Shown here: one piece after another, positions 8,426 to 16,298 of the stretch
Layout of the letters: every line of letters starts with the position of its first letter
Numbering within the stretch: the first letter of the stretch is position 1
Assembly: GCF_029024925.1 (NCBI RefSeq)
Contig: NZ_CP118962.1
Span: forward strand, 470,501 to 534,500
DNA length: 64,000 bases
Source of the DNA: Enterococcus faecalis
GTDB taxonomy: Bacteria > Bacillota > Bacilli > Lactobacillales > Enterococcaceae
Direction: 5' to 3'
Position numbers and translations under genes: made by a program
The notes under the pieces: model-generated
Database searches by the model: none
What the model was told of the DNA's origin: nothing
What the model saw: only the letters and a program-made list of their open reading frames with translations

Positions 8426-9832
8426 ATGAAATCAACGAAACCCACTGTTTCGTTCGCTGAAAGTTTAGGCATTTTGATTGCCTTGTTAGCGATTCTCGGG
8501 TACTTAATTATTGGTCAAAAATTAACCCCTCACATACCGATTCTTTTTGTATTCATGTTGTTGTTGCTTTATGGCAAATGGAAAGGATTTTCTTGGGATG
8601 AGATCCACGAAGGCATTGTGGAAGGGATTAAACCAGGGATCATTCCGATTATTATTTTCTTGTTGATAGGTGTCTTAGTTGCTACTTGGATCTTGTCTGG
8701 GACGATTCCAACAATTATGGTCTATGGTTTTAAAATTATCTCAGTGAAGTTCTTCTTACCAACCGTTTTTGTGGTCTGCGCACTAGTTGGTGTGACGGTA
8801 GGGAGCTCCTTTACGACTGTTTCAACTATGGGGATTGCCTTTCTAGGTATTGGACATATTCTTGGATTCGACAATGCGATGACAGCTGGCGCAGTTGTTT
8901 CAGGTGCCTTTTTAGGGAACAATATTTCACCGTTATCTGATACAACAAACTTAGCTGCTGGAATTGGTGGCGTGAACCTTTTTGAACATATACTAAACAT
9001 GATGTACACTGTTATTCCGGCGTTTATTATTTCGATTGTCGGCTATATCTTCTTGGGGCATCAATCTGGTTCGGCGGATTTACAATCGGTTGATGCAATG
9101 GTCCAAACGTTACATCAAGGATTCTGGATTTCACCGATTACATTGTTGCCAGTAGCGGTTTTATTCTTATTCGCTTGGAAAAAGGTACCGGCTATTCCAA
9201 CGTTACTAGTCGGCTCTACAGTGGCGGTCATCTTAGCTTTTATAAATGATCATCACCTAAGTTTAGCGAAAGTTTCTACCATCTTAATGAGTGGTTATGT
9301 GGCAGATACAGGGGATCAAAGTATTGATACACTTTTATCTCGTGGTGGGATTGAAAGCATGTTAGGTTCTGCTGCGTTGATTATTTTGGCATTAGGTTTG
9401 GGCGGTTTGTTGATTAAGTTTAACATCGTGGCTACTTTAATTGATAAAATTAAAGGCTATGTGAATAATCCAGCCAAATTAATCGCTTTAACTGCCTTAA
9501 GTTCTGTGGGAATTAACTTACTAGTTGGCGAACAATATTTGTCAATTATTTTACCAGGGGAAACATTTAAATCCTCATTTACTCGTTTAGGTATTGATAA
9601 AAAATATTTAACTCGTACTTTGGCAGATGCTGGGGCGGCAGTCAACTCGTTAATTCCTTGGGGAGTTAGTGGTACCTTCATTATGGGAACGTTAAAAGTT
9701 GGTGCACTAGAATACTTACCGTATGCCTTTTTCCCATTGCTTTGCCCTATTATCACTGTCATTTTGGGGATATTCTTAAAAAAACAACAAGGGGAAAACA
9801 AAAAAGCACCAGGGACTAACGTTGAATTGTGA
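8426..9832 (+). CDS. nhaC: Na+/H+ antiporter, NhaC family
   Basis: This 468-residue polytopic membrane protein has the NhaC layout: conserved GSSFTTVSTMGIAF in the middle, then GNNISPLSDTTNLAA, where the polar residues lie in the ion path. It exchanges sodium for protons, or possibly another counter-ion pair. The ATG at 8426 is chosen because AAAGGAGG precedes it; an upstream in-frame start at 8387 lies inside the preceding hairpin. The gene always follows tdcA-tyrP in the E. faecalis tyramine locus as I recall it, which suggests a role in pH or ion balance during tyramine formation. Malate/lactate exchange, as in some NhaC relatives, is an alternative. Confidence 0.92.
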   Translation: MKSTKPTVSFAESLGILIALLAILGYLIIGQKLTPHIPILFVFMLLLLYGKWKGFSWDEIHEGIVEGIKPGIIPIIIFLLIGVLVATWILSGTIPTIMVYGFKIISVKFFLPTVFVVCALVGVTVGSSFTTVSTMGIAFLGIGHILGFDNAMTAGAVVSGAFLGNNISPLSDTTNLAAGIGGVNLFEHILNMMYTVIPAFIISIVGYIFLGHQSGSADLQSVDAMVQTLHQGFWISPITLLPVAVLFLFAWKKVPAIPTLLVGSTVAVILAFINDHHLSLAKVSTILMSGYVADTGDQSIDTLLSRGGIESMLGSAALIILALGLGGLLIKFNIVATLIDKIKGYVNNPAKLIALTALSSVGINLLVGEQYLSIILPGETFKSSFTRLGIDKKYLTRTLADAGAAVNSLIPWGVSGTFIMGTLKVGALEYLPYAFFPLLCPIITVILGIFLKKQQGENKKAPGTNVEL

Positions 9833-9860
9833 GTTTTTTCAGATAATTAAACAATTGGTT

Positions 9861-9905
9861 ACGATTGAACCTCAGTGTATCTACTGATTGGTTCAATCGT
9901 TTTTT
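9861..9905 (+). terminator. Terminator after nhaC
   Basis: ACGATTGAACC (9861-9871) pairs with GGTTCAATCGT (9890-9900) and is followed by a run of T's. Confidence 0.9.
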
Positions 9906-10001
9906 CGTCACAGATTTTTTACAATTCTTCATATAATCTTTGAAGCTCCTTAAAGGCAATTTAATTATTCTAAGTTATGATACAAAGGATCAATCAAATA
10001 G

Positions 10002-10090
10002 GTGGATGAACGTGGTGTTAAACTCATAGAGACTAACAGTAGTTTATTCTTGCTCAATGTTGAGGTGTAGGTTCGAATCCTACCGTCCAC
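10002..10090 (+). other. tRNA-like element lacking a readable anticodon arm
   Basis: GTGGATG (10002-10008) pairs with CGTCCAC (10084-10090) as a 7-bp acceptor stem with one G-U pair. Just inside the 3' strand is a perfect T arm, GTAGG-TTCGAAT-CCTAC (10067-10083). CTCAA-TG-TTGAG (10053-10064) could be a long variable arm, as in Leu, Ser or Tyr tRNAs. No D stem can be formed, and the only candidate for an anticodon stem (AAACT/AGTTT, 10020-10045 region) would enclose about 16 bases. No CCA is encoded; the base after the acceptor is T. It could be a tRNA pseudogene, a tRNA-derived small RNA or an integration-site relic. Confidence 0.5.
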
Positions 10091-10129
10091 TTTTGTTATT
10101 TAAACCAACTTAGAACGAAACACAAACAA

Positions 10130-10158
10130 GTGACGGATACACATGATTAAGGTACAAT
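10130..10158 (+). promoter_or_regulatory. Promoter of the 10.2-kb lipoprotein gene
   Basis: GTGACG (10130-10135) and TACAAT (10153-10158) are 17 bases apart, about 30 bases before the ATG. Confidence 0.55.
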
Positions 10159-10187
10159 AAGGGTAGGGAAAACAAGGAGGAATTCTT

Positions 10188-11105
10188 ATGAAAAAGATAG
10201 GGCTTATTTCTAGTGCTTTTCTTTTAACCCTTGCTTTAGCAGCATGCGGCGGCGGAAAAAGTACAGAAAATACGGATAGTCGTTCCAGTGCTGCGGAAAG
10301 TACCACAGTCGAGAGTACAAAAGCATCTGCTACAAAAGAATCAAGTAGCAAAGCAGCAACAAAATCTAGTGATGCGAAACCGTCAGGAACAACAACAGCT
10401 GATTCGAAAGCAACAGCTTCTTCTACGAAGGAAGCGGCAAATAATGGCTCAGCAGAGAAGCAATCACCAGCGAAAAATGCGAATCCAGATGACCAAGCCA
10501 ACCAAGTGCTTAACCAGCTAGCAAACATGTTTCCTAGTCAAGGCTTACCGCAGGCAATTTTAACGAGTCAAACGAATAACTTTTTAACTGCAGCGACAAC
10601 ATCACAAGCGGATCAAAACAATTTCCGTGTTTTATATTATGCAGAAAAAGAAGCGATTCCAGTGAATGATGCACGTGTTAATCAGTTAACGCCAATTAGT
10701 TCTTTTGAGAAAAAAACATATGGCTCTGATGCCGAAGCAAAAAATGCAGTGAACCAAATCATTGACAATGGCGGTCAACCAGTAGATTTAGGTTACAATA
10801 TTACTGGGTATAAACAAGGGGCGGCAGGTTCTAGTTACTTATCTTGGCAAGAAGGCAATTGGAGTTTAGTCGTACGGGCCTCAAATATCAATGGTGAATC
10901 GCCTGATGATTTAGCGAAAAATGTTGTTAATATTTTGGAACAAGAAACGTTGCCAGCACCGAATACCGTTGGTCAAATCACACTGAACGTGGCAGGAACC
11001 ACTGACTATAATCGCAACTCAGTAGTTTGGCAAGCCGGTACAGTCGTTTACTCTGTCCATCATTTTGACCCAATTCAGGCAGTGAAGATGGCAACATCGA
11101 TTTAA
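10188..11105 (+). CDS. Lipoprotein with low-complexity linker and unknown C-terminal domain
   Basis: This 305-residue protein begins with a lipoprotein signal peptide; the lipobox is LALAAC with Cys20 as the acylated residue. Residues 23 to about 100 are a linker rich in Ser, Thr, Ala, Lys and Glu, as expected for a stalk across the cell wall. Residues from about 105 to the end form a globular domain (NQLANMFPSQGLPQAIL, then SSYLSWQEGNWSLVVRA) that I do not recognise. It is a single-gene unit preceded by AAGGAGG and ended by a shared bidirectional terminator. The role is probably extracellular, bound to the membrane; no enzymatic motif is visible. Confidence 0.8.
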   Translation: MKKIGLISSAFLLTLALAACGGGKSTENTDSRSSAAESTTVESTKASATKESSSKAATKSSDAKPSGTTTADSKATASSTKEAANNGSAEKQSPAKNANPDDQANQVLNQLANMFPSQGLPQAILTSQTNNFLTAATTSQADQNNFRVLYYAEKEAIPVNDARVNQLTPISSFEKKTYGSDAEAKNAVNQIIDNGGQPVDLGYNITGYKQGAAGSSYLSWQEGNWSLVVRASNINGESPDDLAKNVVNILEQETLPAPNTVGQITLNVAGTTDYNRNSVVWQAGTVVYSVHHFDPIQAVKMATSI

Positions 11106-11111
11106 ATAATC

Positions 11112-11156
11112 AAAAGAAAGCGTGCAACAATGCCCATTGTCGCACGCTTTCTTTTA
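11112..11156. terminator. Bidirectional terminator between convergent lipoprotein genes
   Basis: AAAAGAAAGCGTGC pairs with GCACGCTTTCTTTT, giving A and T runs on both sides so that it can serve both strands. Confidence 0.88.
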
Positions 11157-11606
11157 TTATTTTTGTTCTGTATAACCTTGTGACTCCACCAATTCTTGGC
11201 TTTTCTTCATGCTAATTCCCTTAGAAGAATCTCCATCAATCTGGATACCATCCACTTTTTTTGCTTTATCATAATCAAGTTTTTCATAATTAATCGTCAA
11301 TTTTTCGATGGCTTGTTTGTCCTCATAGGTCAGTTTGTAATCAAGCCCTTTGATGTCCTCATATTGTTTAGAAACGGGTTCCAACGCTGTTTTTGCCTCT
11401 TCTTTTGTAATCCCCAATTTGTCATAAGAAACAATGTTTTTAGCCGTTTGCGTTAAGACTTTATCTCCTTGGTACGTATAGGTTAAGGTGGAATCAATCC
11501 CATCTTGTGGCGAACCTACAAAGGTTTTTGTCTCTATTTTTGAACCGCAACTTGCAAGAAAGAATACCCCAATAAAAATTAAAAATACGCGTAAAAACTT
11601 TTTCAT
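11157..11606 (-). CDS. YehR/DUF1307 family lipoprotein
   Basis: This 149-residue protein has a signal peptide ending in the lipobox FLASC, with Cys20 as the lipidation site. The rest is the small domain of the YehR (DUF1307) family: TYQGDKVLTQTAKNIVSYDKLGITKEEA and a C-terminal DGDSSKGISMKKSQELVESQGY. Members are membrane-anchored lipoproteins of unknown function in Gram-positives and enterics. The ribosome site is AGGAGGT upstream of the ATG. The gene is monocistronic, lying between a shared terminator and the hairpin that ends the PgpA-like gene. Confidence 0.85.
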   Translation of the reverse strand: MKKFLRVFLIFIGVFFLASCGSKIETKTFVGSPQDGIDSTLTYTYQGDKVLTQTAKNIVSYDKLGITKEEAKTALEPVSKQYEDIKGLDYKLTYEDKQAIEKLTINYEKLDYDKAKKVDGIQIDGDSSKGISMKKSQELVESQGYTEQK

Positions 11607-11702
11607 TTCTAGATAACCTCCTTTAGCTGTTTATTCTTAACTGTAACATAACACGGCAAATAATTACTGTTAAGTAGAAAGCTTGTGAGAAGTCCAGCAA
11701 AT

Positions 11703-11748
11703 AAAAAACTTGCCTCTTCTCATAAAAATGAAGAGGCAAGTTTTTTAT
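11703..11748 (-). terminator. Terminator of the PgpA-like gene
   Basis: AAAAAACTTGCCTCTTC and its exact complement GAAGAGGCAAGTTTTTT flank a short loop. The hairpin overlaps the end of the minus-strand gene and has T runs on both strands. Confidence 0.88.
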
Positions 11749-12251
11749 TTAGTAATATCACTTAAATCTGGTTGTGAGTGGGCCAACCGACTGGCAGCCG
11801 CAGCCGCAATTGCGCCCACGATATCATCCAAGAATGTGTGGACATGTTCGCCATCATGCGCATTTAACTCTTTTAAAATGCCTGGTTTTACCTTGTCGAT
11901 ATACCCATAGTTCGTAAAACCGATAGATCCATAAACATTTACAATGGAGAGCGCCATAATTTCATCAATGCCATAAAGCCCTTCATCTTCCGTTAAAATT
12001 TCTTGTAACGGTGAGAGTAGCTTGTTTTCTTCTGCCAGAATATCCAGTTGGACACCTGTAATAATCGCGTTGTGTACTTCACGCTTTGTTAACACGGCAT
12101 CAACACTTTCTAAACAAGTATCTAATGTTAAATTGTCAATATAATCTTTTTGTAAAAATAACACAAGTTCAGCTAAATCATTCATTGTTACGCCACGTTC
12201 TTGCAATAAACGACGTGCGCTATTTTCTAACGTATCTCCTTGGATTACCAT
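11745..12251 (-). CDS. Phosphatidylglycerophosphatase A family protein
   Basis: This 168-residue protein matches the PgpA family (YutG in B. subtilis), which removes phosphate from phosphatidylglycerophosphate to make phosphatidylglycerol. Characteristic stretches are LTKREVHNAIITGVQLD, the GLYGIDEIMALSIVNVYGSIGFTNYG region and an acidic VHTFLDDIVGAIAAA near the end. The start is the ATG at 12251, which follows AGGAGG; an upstream in-frame start at 12296 has no ribosome site. Unlike E. coli PgpA it lacks clear transmembrane segments, so a soluble relative with another substrate is possible. It lies downstream of ldh on the same strand, 131 bases away. Confidence 0.82.
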   Translation of the reverse strand: MVIQGDTLENSARRLLQERGVTMNDLAELVLFLQKDYIDNLTLDTCLESVDAVLTKREVHNAIITGVQLDILAEENKLLSPLQEILTEDEGLYGIDEIMALSIVNVYGSIGFTNYGYIDKVKPGILKELNAHDGEHVHTFLDDIVGAIAAAAASRLAHSQPDLSDITK

Positions 12252-12382
12252 TTTTTGTCCTCCTAATTTCTGCTTTAGTTGAAGTTCTTCTTTCATGGTA
12301 CCAAAAAGAACGATAAAGGGGAATTAGAATCTATTTTGGTAGAGAATAATTTAGTTGAAGTGTTATTTTTAGTTGAAAATTA

Positions 12383-13336
12383 CTAAGCGTTCGGTTGTAA
12401 CGATGCCATCACTTGTTTTAATTGTGTCACTGATTTTTGGAAGAGTTCTTTTTCAGCGGCATTCAGATTCAATTCAATAATGTCAGTCACACCTTGATTG
12501 CCAACGACTGCAGGAATCCCTGTAAATACATCTTGTTGCCCATATTGCCCATCTAAGTAAGCTGAGACAGGTAAAATAGCTTGTTCATTATTTAAAATGG
12601 CTTTAACAATGCGTGCAGTACTCATACCAATCCCATAATAGGTCGCTTGTTTGCGATCGATAATTTCATAAGCTGTATTTTTCACTTTATCAGAAATGAT
12701 TGGTAAATCGTCACTAGTTAAGCGCTCTGTCGTATCCACAATTTCTAAAATAGGTTTGGTACCAATCATGGTATGAGACCAGACAGCCACTTCAGAATCC
12801 CCGTGTTCGCCAATAATATAGCCGTGAACATTGCGTGGATCAATCGCTAAACGTTGAGACAGTTCTTTGCGGAAACGAGTTGTGTCCAAAGTTGTACCAG
12901 TTCCAATTACTCTTGAAACAGGTAAACCAGAAGCTTGCCAAGCCACATAAGTCAGTACATCGACAGGATTTGAGGCAATCACTAAAATTCCATCAAAACC
13001 AGATTTCATGATATTGTTAACAATTGTTTTCATAATTTCTGCATTGATTGAAACCAAATCTAGACGACTTTGCCCAGGTTTTTGATTAGCACCAGCTGTA
13101 ATCACGACGATATCGGCATCTTGGCAGTCTTGATAGTCGCCAGCCCAGACGTTTACATTTTCTTGACCCCAAGACACACCATCTAATAAGTCAATTGCTT
13201 CGCCTTCAGATTTGGCTTTGTCAATATCAACTAAGATTAATTCATTCGCAATCCCTTGGTTGATCATGGAATAGGCGATACTTGTGCCAACAAAACCAGT
13301 ACCAATAATTGCGACTTTTTTGTTAAATACTTTCAT
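12383..13336 (-). CDS. ldh: L-lactate dehydrogenase
   Basis: This 317-residue enzyme interconverts pyruvate and L-lactate with NADH. The Rossmann glycine motif is GTGFVGTSIAYSM, the substrate-side ASNPVDVLTYVAW is typical, and the catalytic histidine is His178 in GEHGDSE. Length and sequence match lactate rather than malate dehydrogenases; the residue after the loop (NQKPGQSRLDLV) contains Gln, which marks lactate specificity. E. faecalis is known to have two ldh genes; from its position this is probably ldh-2. An extended -10 promoter lies upstream at 13376. No strong terminator separates it from the PgpA-like gene. Confidence 0.95.
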   Translation of the reverse strand: MKVFNKKVAIIGTGFVGTSIAYSMINQGIANELILVDIDKAKSEGEAIDLLDGVSWGQENVNVWAGDYQDCQDADIVVITAGANQKPGQSRLDLVSINAEIMKTIVNNIMKSGFDGILVIASNPVDVLTYVAWQASGLPVSRVIGTGTTLDTTRFRKELSQRLAIDPRNVHGYIIGEHGDSEVAVWSHTMIGTKPILEIVDTTERLTSDDLPIISDKVKNTAYEIIDRKQATYYGIGMSTARIVKAILNNEQAILPVSAYLDGQYGQQDVFTGIPAVVGNQGVTDIIELNLNAAEKELFQKSVTQLKQVMASLQPNA

Positions 13337-13375
13337 CGTTCATCTCTTCTTTCTGTAATATTTCTTTCTTAGTGA

Positions 13376-13384
13376 ATTATATCA
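13376..13384 (-). promoter_or_regulatory. Extended -10 promoter of ldh
   Basis: On the minus strand TGATATAAT forms an extended -10 element (TG, one base, TATAAT) 40 bases before the ATG. No good -35 hexamer stands at 16 to 18 bases, which is common for extended -10 promoters. Confidence 0.5.
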
Positions 13385-13503
13385 CGAACTTTTTAGGTGT
13401 GGTTATACCAATCTGTAATAGTCTTTATTAACAATTTAAATAAGGGAAGCGTGCTTTTTTTGTTATGATAAGAGTAGGAAAATAGAGGAGATAAGGAGGC
13501 AAA

Positions 13504-13866
13504 ATGACAACGACAACAGTGTATTATGCAAGCAATAATGAAAAACAGCCGAACCGTTTTCAACTAGTTATCGGTAGCTGTAGCTATGAACTTCCAAAAA
13601 TAGAAATCTACGAAATTCTGGAATGTATCGCTTTAGCATATGGCTATCAAAAAGAACCATTCATTGAAGAACAAACAGAATGTTTTGTTAAAGGCAACCG
13701 TTGTATACATGTTTCCCAACAAGCGACGACGTTGACTTTTGTTGTGAATGATCTGCGTTTAGTAATGGAAAAACAATGCCGAAATCACGAAGAAGTCTTT
13801 CAAGAAGTCAATCATATTTTATTGAATATTTTTGAGGAGACCCCTTGTGTTTTTCTCGAAAAGTAG
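13504..13866 (+). CDS. Small cytoplasmic protein of unknown function, related to the next gene
   Basis: I do not recognise this 120-residue protein. It has no signal peptide or membrane segment. It is predicted mixed alpha/beta with five cysteines (GSCSYELP, ILECIALAYGY, TECFVKGNRCIHV and others). Its second half lines up with that of the next gene: a YGY-QK segment, then a central strand region, then VFQEVNHILLNIFEETPCVFLE against VFQETQQILHQLFELEPFEFEL. The ribosome site AAGGAGGC is strong. The two genes are 15 bases apart and look like an old tandem duplication in one operon ended by the hairpin at 14291. Confidence 0.75.
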   Translation: MTTTTVYYASNNEKQPNRFQLVIGSCSYELPKIEIYEILECIALAYGYQKEPFIEEQTECFVKGNRCIHVSQQATTLTFVVNDLRLVMEKQCRNHEEVFQEVNHILLNIFEETPCVFLEK

Positions 13867-13881
13867 GAAAGAAGGATTAAG

Positions 13882-14292
13882 ATGAAACAGGTGAAAATAA
13901 CAACTACCTCAGACTTGATTAATGGCGGCTGCAATGCCTGTCCGAATGTGAAGTGTACGAATTATCTTGTTCATGTAGAAGATGAAACAATTGCGTTAGA
14001 AACGCTAACCGTTGCAGATTTAGTAACTTTATTAGCACTCAAAGAAGGGTTTCGTCAAAAATTAGTTATGGAAATGTTCGAAGAATATACGATGTTTGAA
14101 AGGGAAACTCATCAAGTTGTATTTAAGGAAGAGGAGACGAGAATTCTTTTTCAATCAAAAAAACAGACCATTCAAAGCACTCTTTTGTGTAAAGAGCCAC
14201 AACAAGTGTTCCAAGAAACCCAGCAAATTTTACACCAACTATTTGAGTTAGAACCTTTTGAATTTGAATTGGTAGAGGAAACTGATAAATAA
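13882..14292 (+). CDS. Small Cys-rich-start protein of unknown function
   Basis: This 136-residue protein is a divergent relative of the preceding gene. Its distinctive part is the N-terminal CNACPNVKC cluster at about residues 17 to 25, three cysteines in nine residues, a possible metal or redox site. The rest aligns with its neighbour, ending in VFQETQQILHQLFELEPFEFEL. No signal peptide or membrane segment is visible. The ribosome site is GAAAGAAGG. Function is unknown to me; both genes are probably expressed together. Confidence 0.75.
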   Translation: MKQVKITTTSDLINGGCNACPNVKCTNYLVHVEDETIALETLTVADLVTLLALKEGFRQKLVMEMFEEYTMFERETHQVVFKEEETRILFQSKKQTIQSTLLCKEPQQVFQETQQILHQLFELEPFEFELVEETDK

Positions 14293-14340
14293 AAAACAGG
14301 AGAACGATTTAGCGAAAGCTAAGTCGTTTTCCTGTTTTTT
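14291..14340. terminator. Bidirectional terminator between convergent units
   Basis: A long stem (AAAAAACAGGA ... TCCTGTTTTTT with inner CGATTTAGC/GCTAAGTCG and loop GAAA) serves the small-protein operon and the LysR gene. Confidence 0.9.
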
Positions 14341-15166
14341 AGGTTTGTCGTTCACGAATTTTTTCAACGATTCGGTTATAAACTTCAGAGAAGGAAGTAT
14401 TGGCATGGTGATCGGTCTGGACAATGAAAATTTTTCGAGAAGCAAAGGACTGATCAATTGGTTGCCAAGGGATCTCATCGGAAATAGATAATCGAGAAAC
14501 AATTGATTGCCCAATGTTATTTTTTAGCAATTGTAACAGGACTTCGTTGTTGTTTAATTCGATAATTGGTAAGTTGATGCTGTGTTCGTTGAGATAAAGC
14601 TCATTGAAAAAACGTAAGCCAGAGTTCTTTTCTCTTAAGAGCCAAAATTTTGAAGCGGCATCTCCTGCTAGAACTAGTTGATCTTCATAAACAATTTCTT
14701 TGTGTAGATTTTTGGTTTCAATGGGTTTTTCAATTAGTCCAATGTGGGCATGATTATTTTGAACCATATCCACGACTTCGTTTGAATTCATCAGTTGAAT
14801 CGAAAAGTTGATGAGTGGAAAAGCGGTAACCAAACTCTCCATAATATCTGGCAGTAAATAAATAGCAACTGTATTTGAAGAGGCTATAATGCAGTCTTCT
14901 TTAAAATTCTCTTTTTCTGCAGCTTGCGCAAAAGAAGTAGTTAAGCTTTCAATAATCGAGAGCATTTTTGGATATAAAAAATCAGCTTCTTTGGTAGGAA
15001 TAACCGATTGTTTTCCATTACGATAGAACAGCTTGATCGAAAAGTGTTGCTCTAATTTCTTGATTTGCAAAGAAACAGTTGGCTGAGAAATATACAATTG
15101 TTTGGCCGCCGCACTAAAATTTTTGGTTTCATACACAGCAATAAATGTTTTGATCCATTCGAACAT
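14339..15166 (-). CDS. LysR family transcriptional regulator
   Basis: This 275-residue protein has the LysR N-terminal winged helix-turn-helix (FIAVYETKNFSAAAKQLYISQPTVSLQIKKLEQHF, residues 8-42) followed by a LysR-type substrate-binding domain to the end. LysR proteins bind a small molecule and usually regulate a divergent neighbour. Here the divergent gene, 141 bases away, is a TDT-family exporter. That makes regulation of the exporter and probably the epimerase downstream likely. A 9-bp inverted repeat at 15210-15238 in the shared control region is a candidate binding site. The effector is unknown. Confidence 0.9.
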   Translation of the reverse strand: MFEWIKTFIAVYETKNFSAAAKQLYISQPTVSLQIKKLEQHFSIKLFYRNGKQSVIPTKEADFLYPKMLSIIESLTTSFAQAAEKENFKEDCIIASSNTVAIYLLPDIMESLVTAFPLINFSIQLMNSNEVVDMVQNNHAHIGLIEKPIETKNLHKEIVYEDQLVLAGDAASKFWLLREKNSGLRFFNELYLNEHSINLPIIELNNNEVLLQLLKNNIGQSIVSRLSISDEIPWQPIDQSFASRKIFIVQTDHHANTSFSEVYNRIVEKIRERQT

Positions 15167-15209
15167 AAAATCGCCTCTTTCTATTTACTATCTTAATAGT
15201 TGGTATTGC

Positions 15210-15238
15210 AAATATTTATTTTACAAATATAAATATTT
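15210..15238. promoter_or_regulatory. Inverted repeat between lysR and the TDT exporter
   Basis: AAATATTTA (15210-15218) and TAAATATTT (15230-15238) are perfect inverted arms 11 bases apart. The spacing fits a LysR-type site, but the sequence is so AT-rich that chance is a real alternative. Confidence 0.35.
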
Positions 15239-15307
15239 CATTTAGTATAATAACATACTTTTGATTAATATCAATAATAATAAATAAAGACGGAGTGTGA
15301 CTACATA

Positions 15308-16276
15308 ATGGTAGAAAGTGCGAAAAAATTCTTGCGGAAAGTCCCGATTCCCATTTGCGGACTAATTTTAGGGATGGTTTCTTTGGGGAATTTACTTTAT
15401 TCCTTGGGATATGCAACAATTGGGACCATTTATTGTGTACTTGGCAGTCTCTTAATGATTTTAGTTATTTTAAAAATTATTTTTACAATGAAACATGCAT
15501 TAAGCACCTTAGATGATCCAATTATTGCTTCGGTATCACCAACATTTACAATGGCTTTAATGGTTATCTGTGTTTTCTTAGATCGGATATTTACCAATGC
15601 TGTTTGGATTAACGTGTTGTGGATTGGCGCAGTGATTTTACATTTTATTTTAATGATTTATTTTGTAGCGGTGCATATTTTTCCAACAAAAATCGAACTG
15701 GAACATATTTATCCAAGCTGGTTTATTACGTTTGTCGGCATTGGCGTTATTCCTAATACTTCTCAATTGTTTATCAATGAGTTGGGAAAAATTGTTTTTT
15801 GGGTAGCGTTGTTCTTTTATTTACTCTTGTTACCAATTTTAATCAAGAGAATTACGAAGTCGAAAGAAATGCCTGAATCGACCATTCCTTTATTGACGAT
15901 TATGACAGCGCCAGGTTCGTTATGTTTAGCTGGCTATATTTCAATGGGTGGTCATTTGTATATGCCATTAGTTGTTTTCTTGCTAATTTTATCTCAATGT
16001 ATTTATGGGATTGTAGTAGTGAATCTATATAAAATTATGCAAGTGACATTCTATCCAAGTTATGCTGCCTTTACATTCCCATTAGTAATTTCTGCGACAG
16101 CATTAGTCAAAGTTAAACCTTTATTTGCAGAAAAGGTAGGCCTAACGAGTCTGTTAAATATTTTGTCTACTTTTGAACTTTTATTAGCTGTGGCTATTGT
16201 AAGTTATGTGTTCATTCGATATTGCATTTTTTTATTCCAAAGAGAAAATAACACGAAAAAAGTGGAATTAAATTAA
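15308..16276 (+). CDS. TDT (TehA/Mae1/SLAC1) family exporter
   Basis: This 322-residue protein is almost wholly hydrophobic, with about ten membrane segments. It fits the tellurite-resistance/dicarboxylate transporter (TDT) family, whose members pass anions such as malate, sulfite or tellurite-derived species. Recognisable parts are the PIPICGLILGMVSLGNLLYSLG start and the ITKSKEMPESTIPLLTIMTAPGSLCLAGY middle, where the conserved proline-rich loop lies. It is divergent from the LysR gene and followed 22 bases later by an NAD-dependent epimerase, so the two probably form an operon. The transported anion cannot be read from the sequence. Confidence 0.85.
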   Translation: MVESAKKFLRKVPIPICGLILGMVSLGNLLYSLGYATIGTIYCVLGSLLMILVILKIIFTMKHALSTLDDPIIASVSPTFTMALMVICVFLDRIFTNAVWINVLWIGAVILHFILMIYFVAVHIFPTKIELEHIYPSWFITFVGIGVIPNTSQLFINELGKIVFWVALFFYLLLLPILIKRITKSKEMPESTIPLLTIMTAPGSLCLAGYISMGGHLYMPLVVFLLILSQCIYGIVVVNLYKIMQVTFYPSYAAFTFPLVISATALVKVKPLFAEKVGLTSLLNILSTFELLLAVAIVSYVFIRYCIFLFQRENNTKKVELN

Positions 16277-16298
16277 AAAAAAGAGAGGAAACAAAGAG

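Noticed and set aside
10002-10090. An ordinary functional tRNA gene
   Set aside because: No D stem or 7-base anticodon loop can be drawn and no anticodon can be assigned; it is kept only as a tRNA-like element.
10100-10528. A 142-codon minus-strand frame opposite the 10.2-kb lipoprotein
   Set aside because: It mirrors the low-complexity Ser/Thr/Ala linker of the lipoprotein gene, has no ribosome site and reads as repetitive Ala/Ser/Phe/Val.
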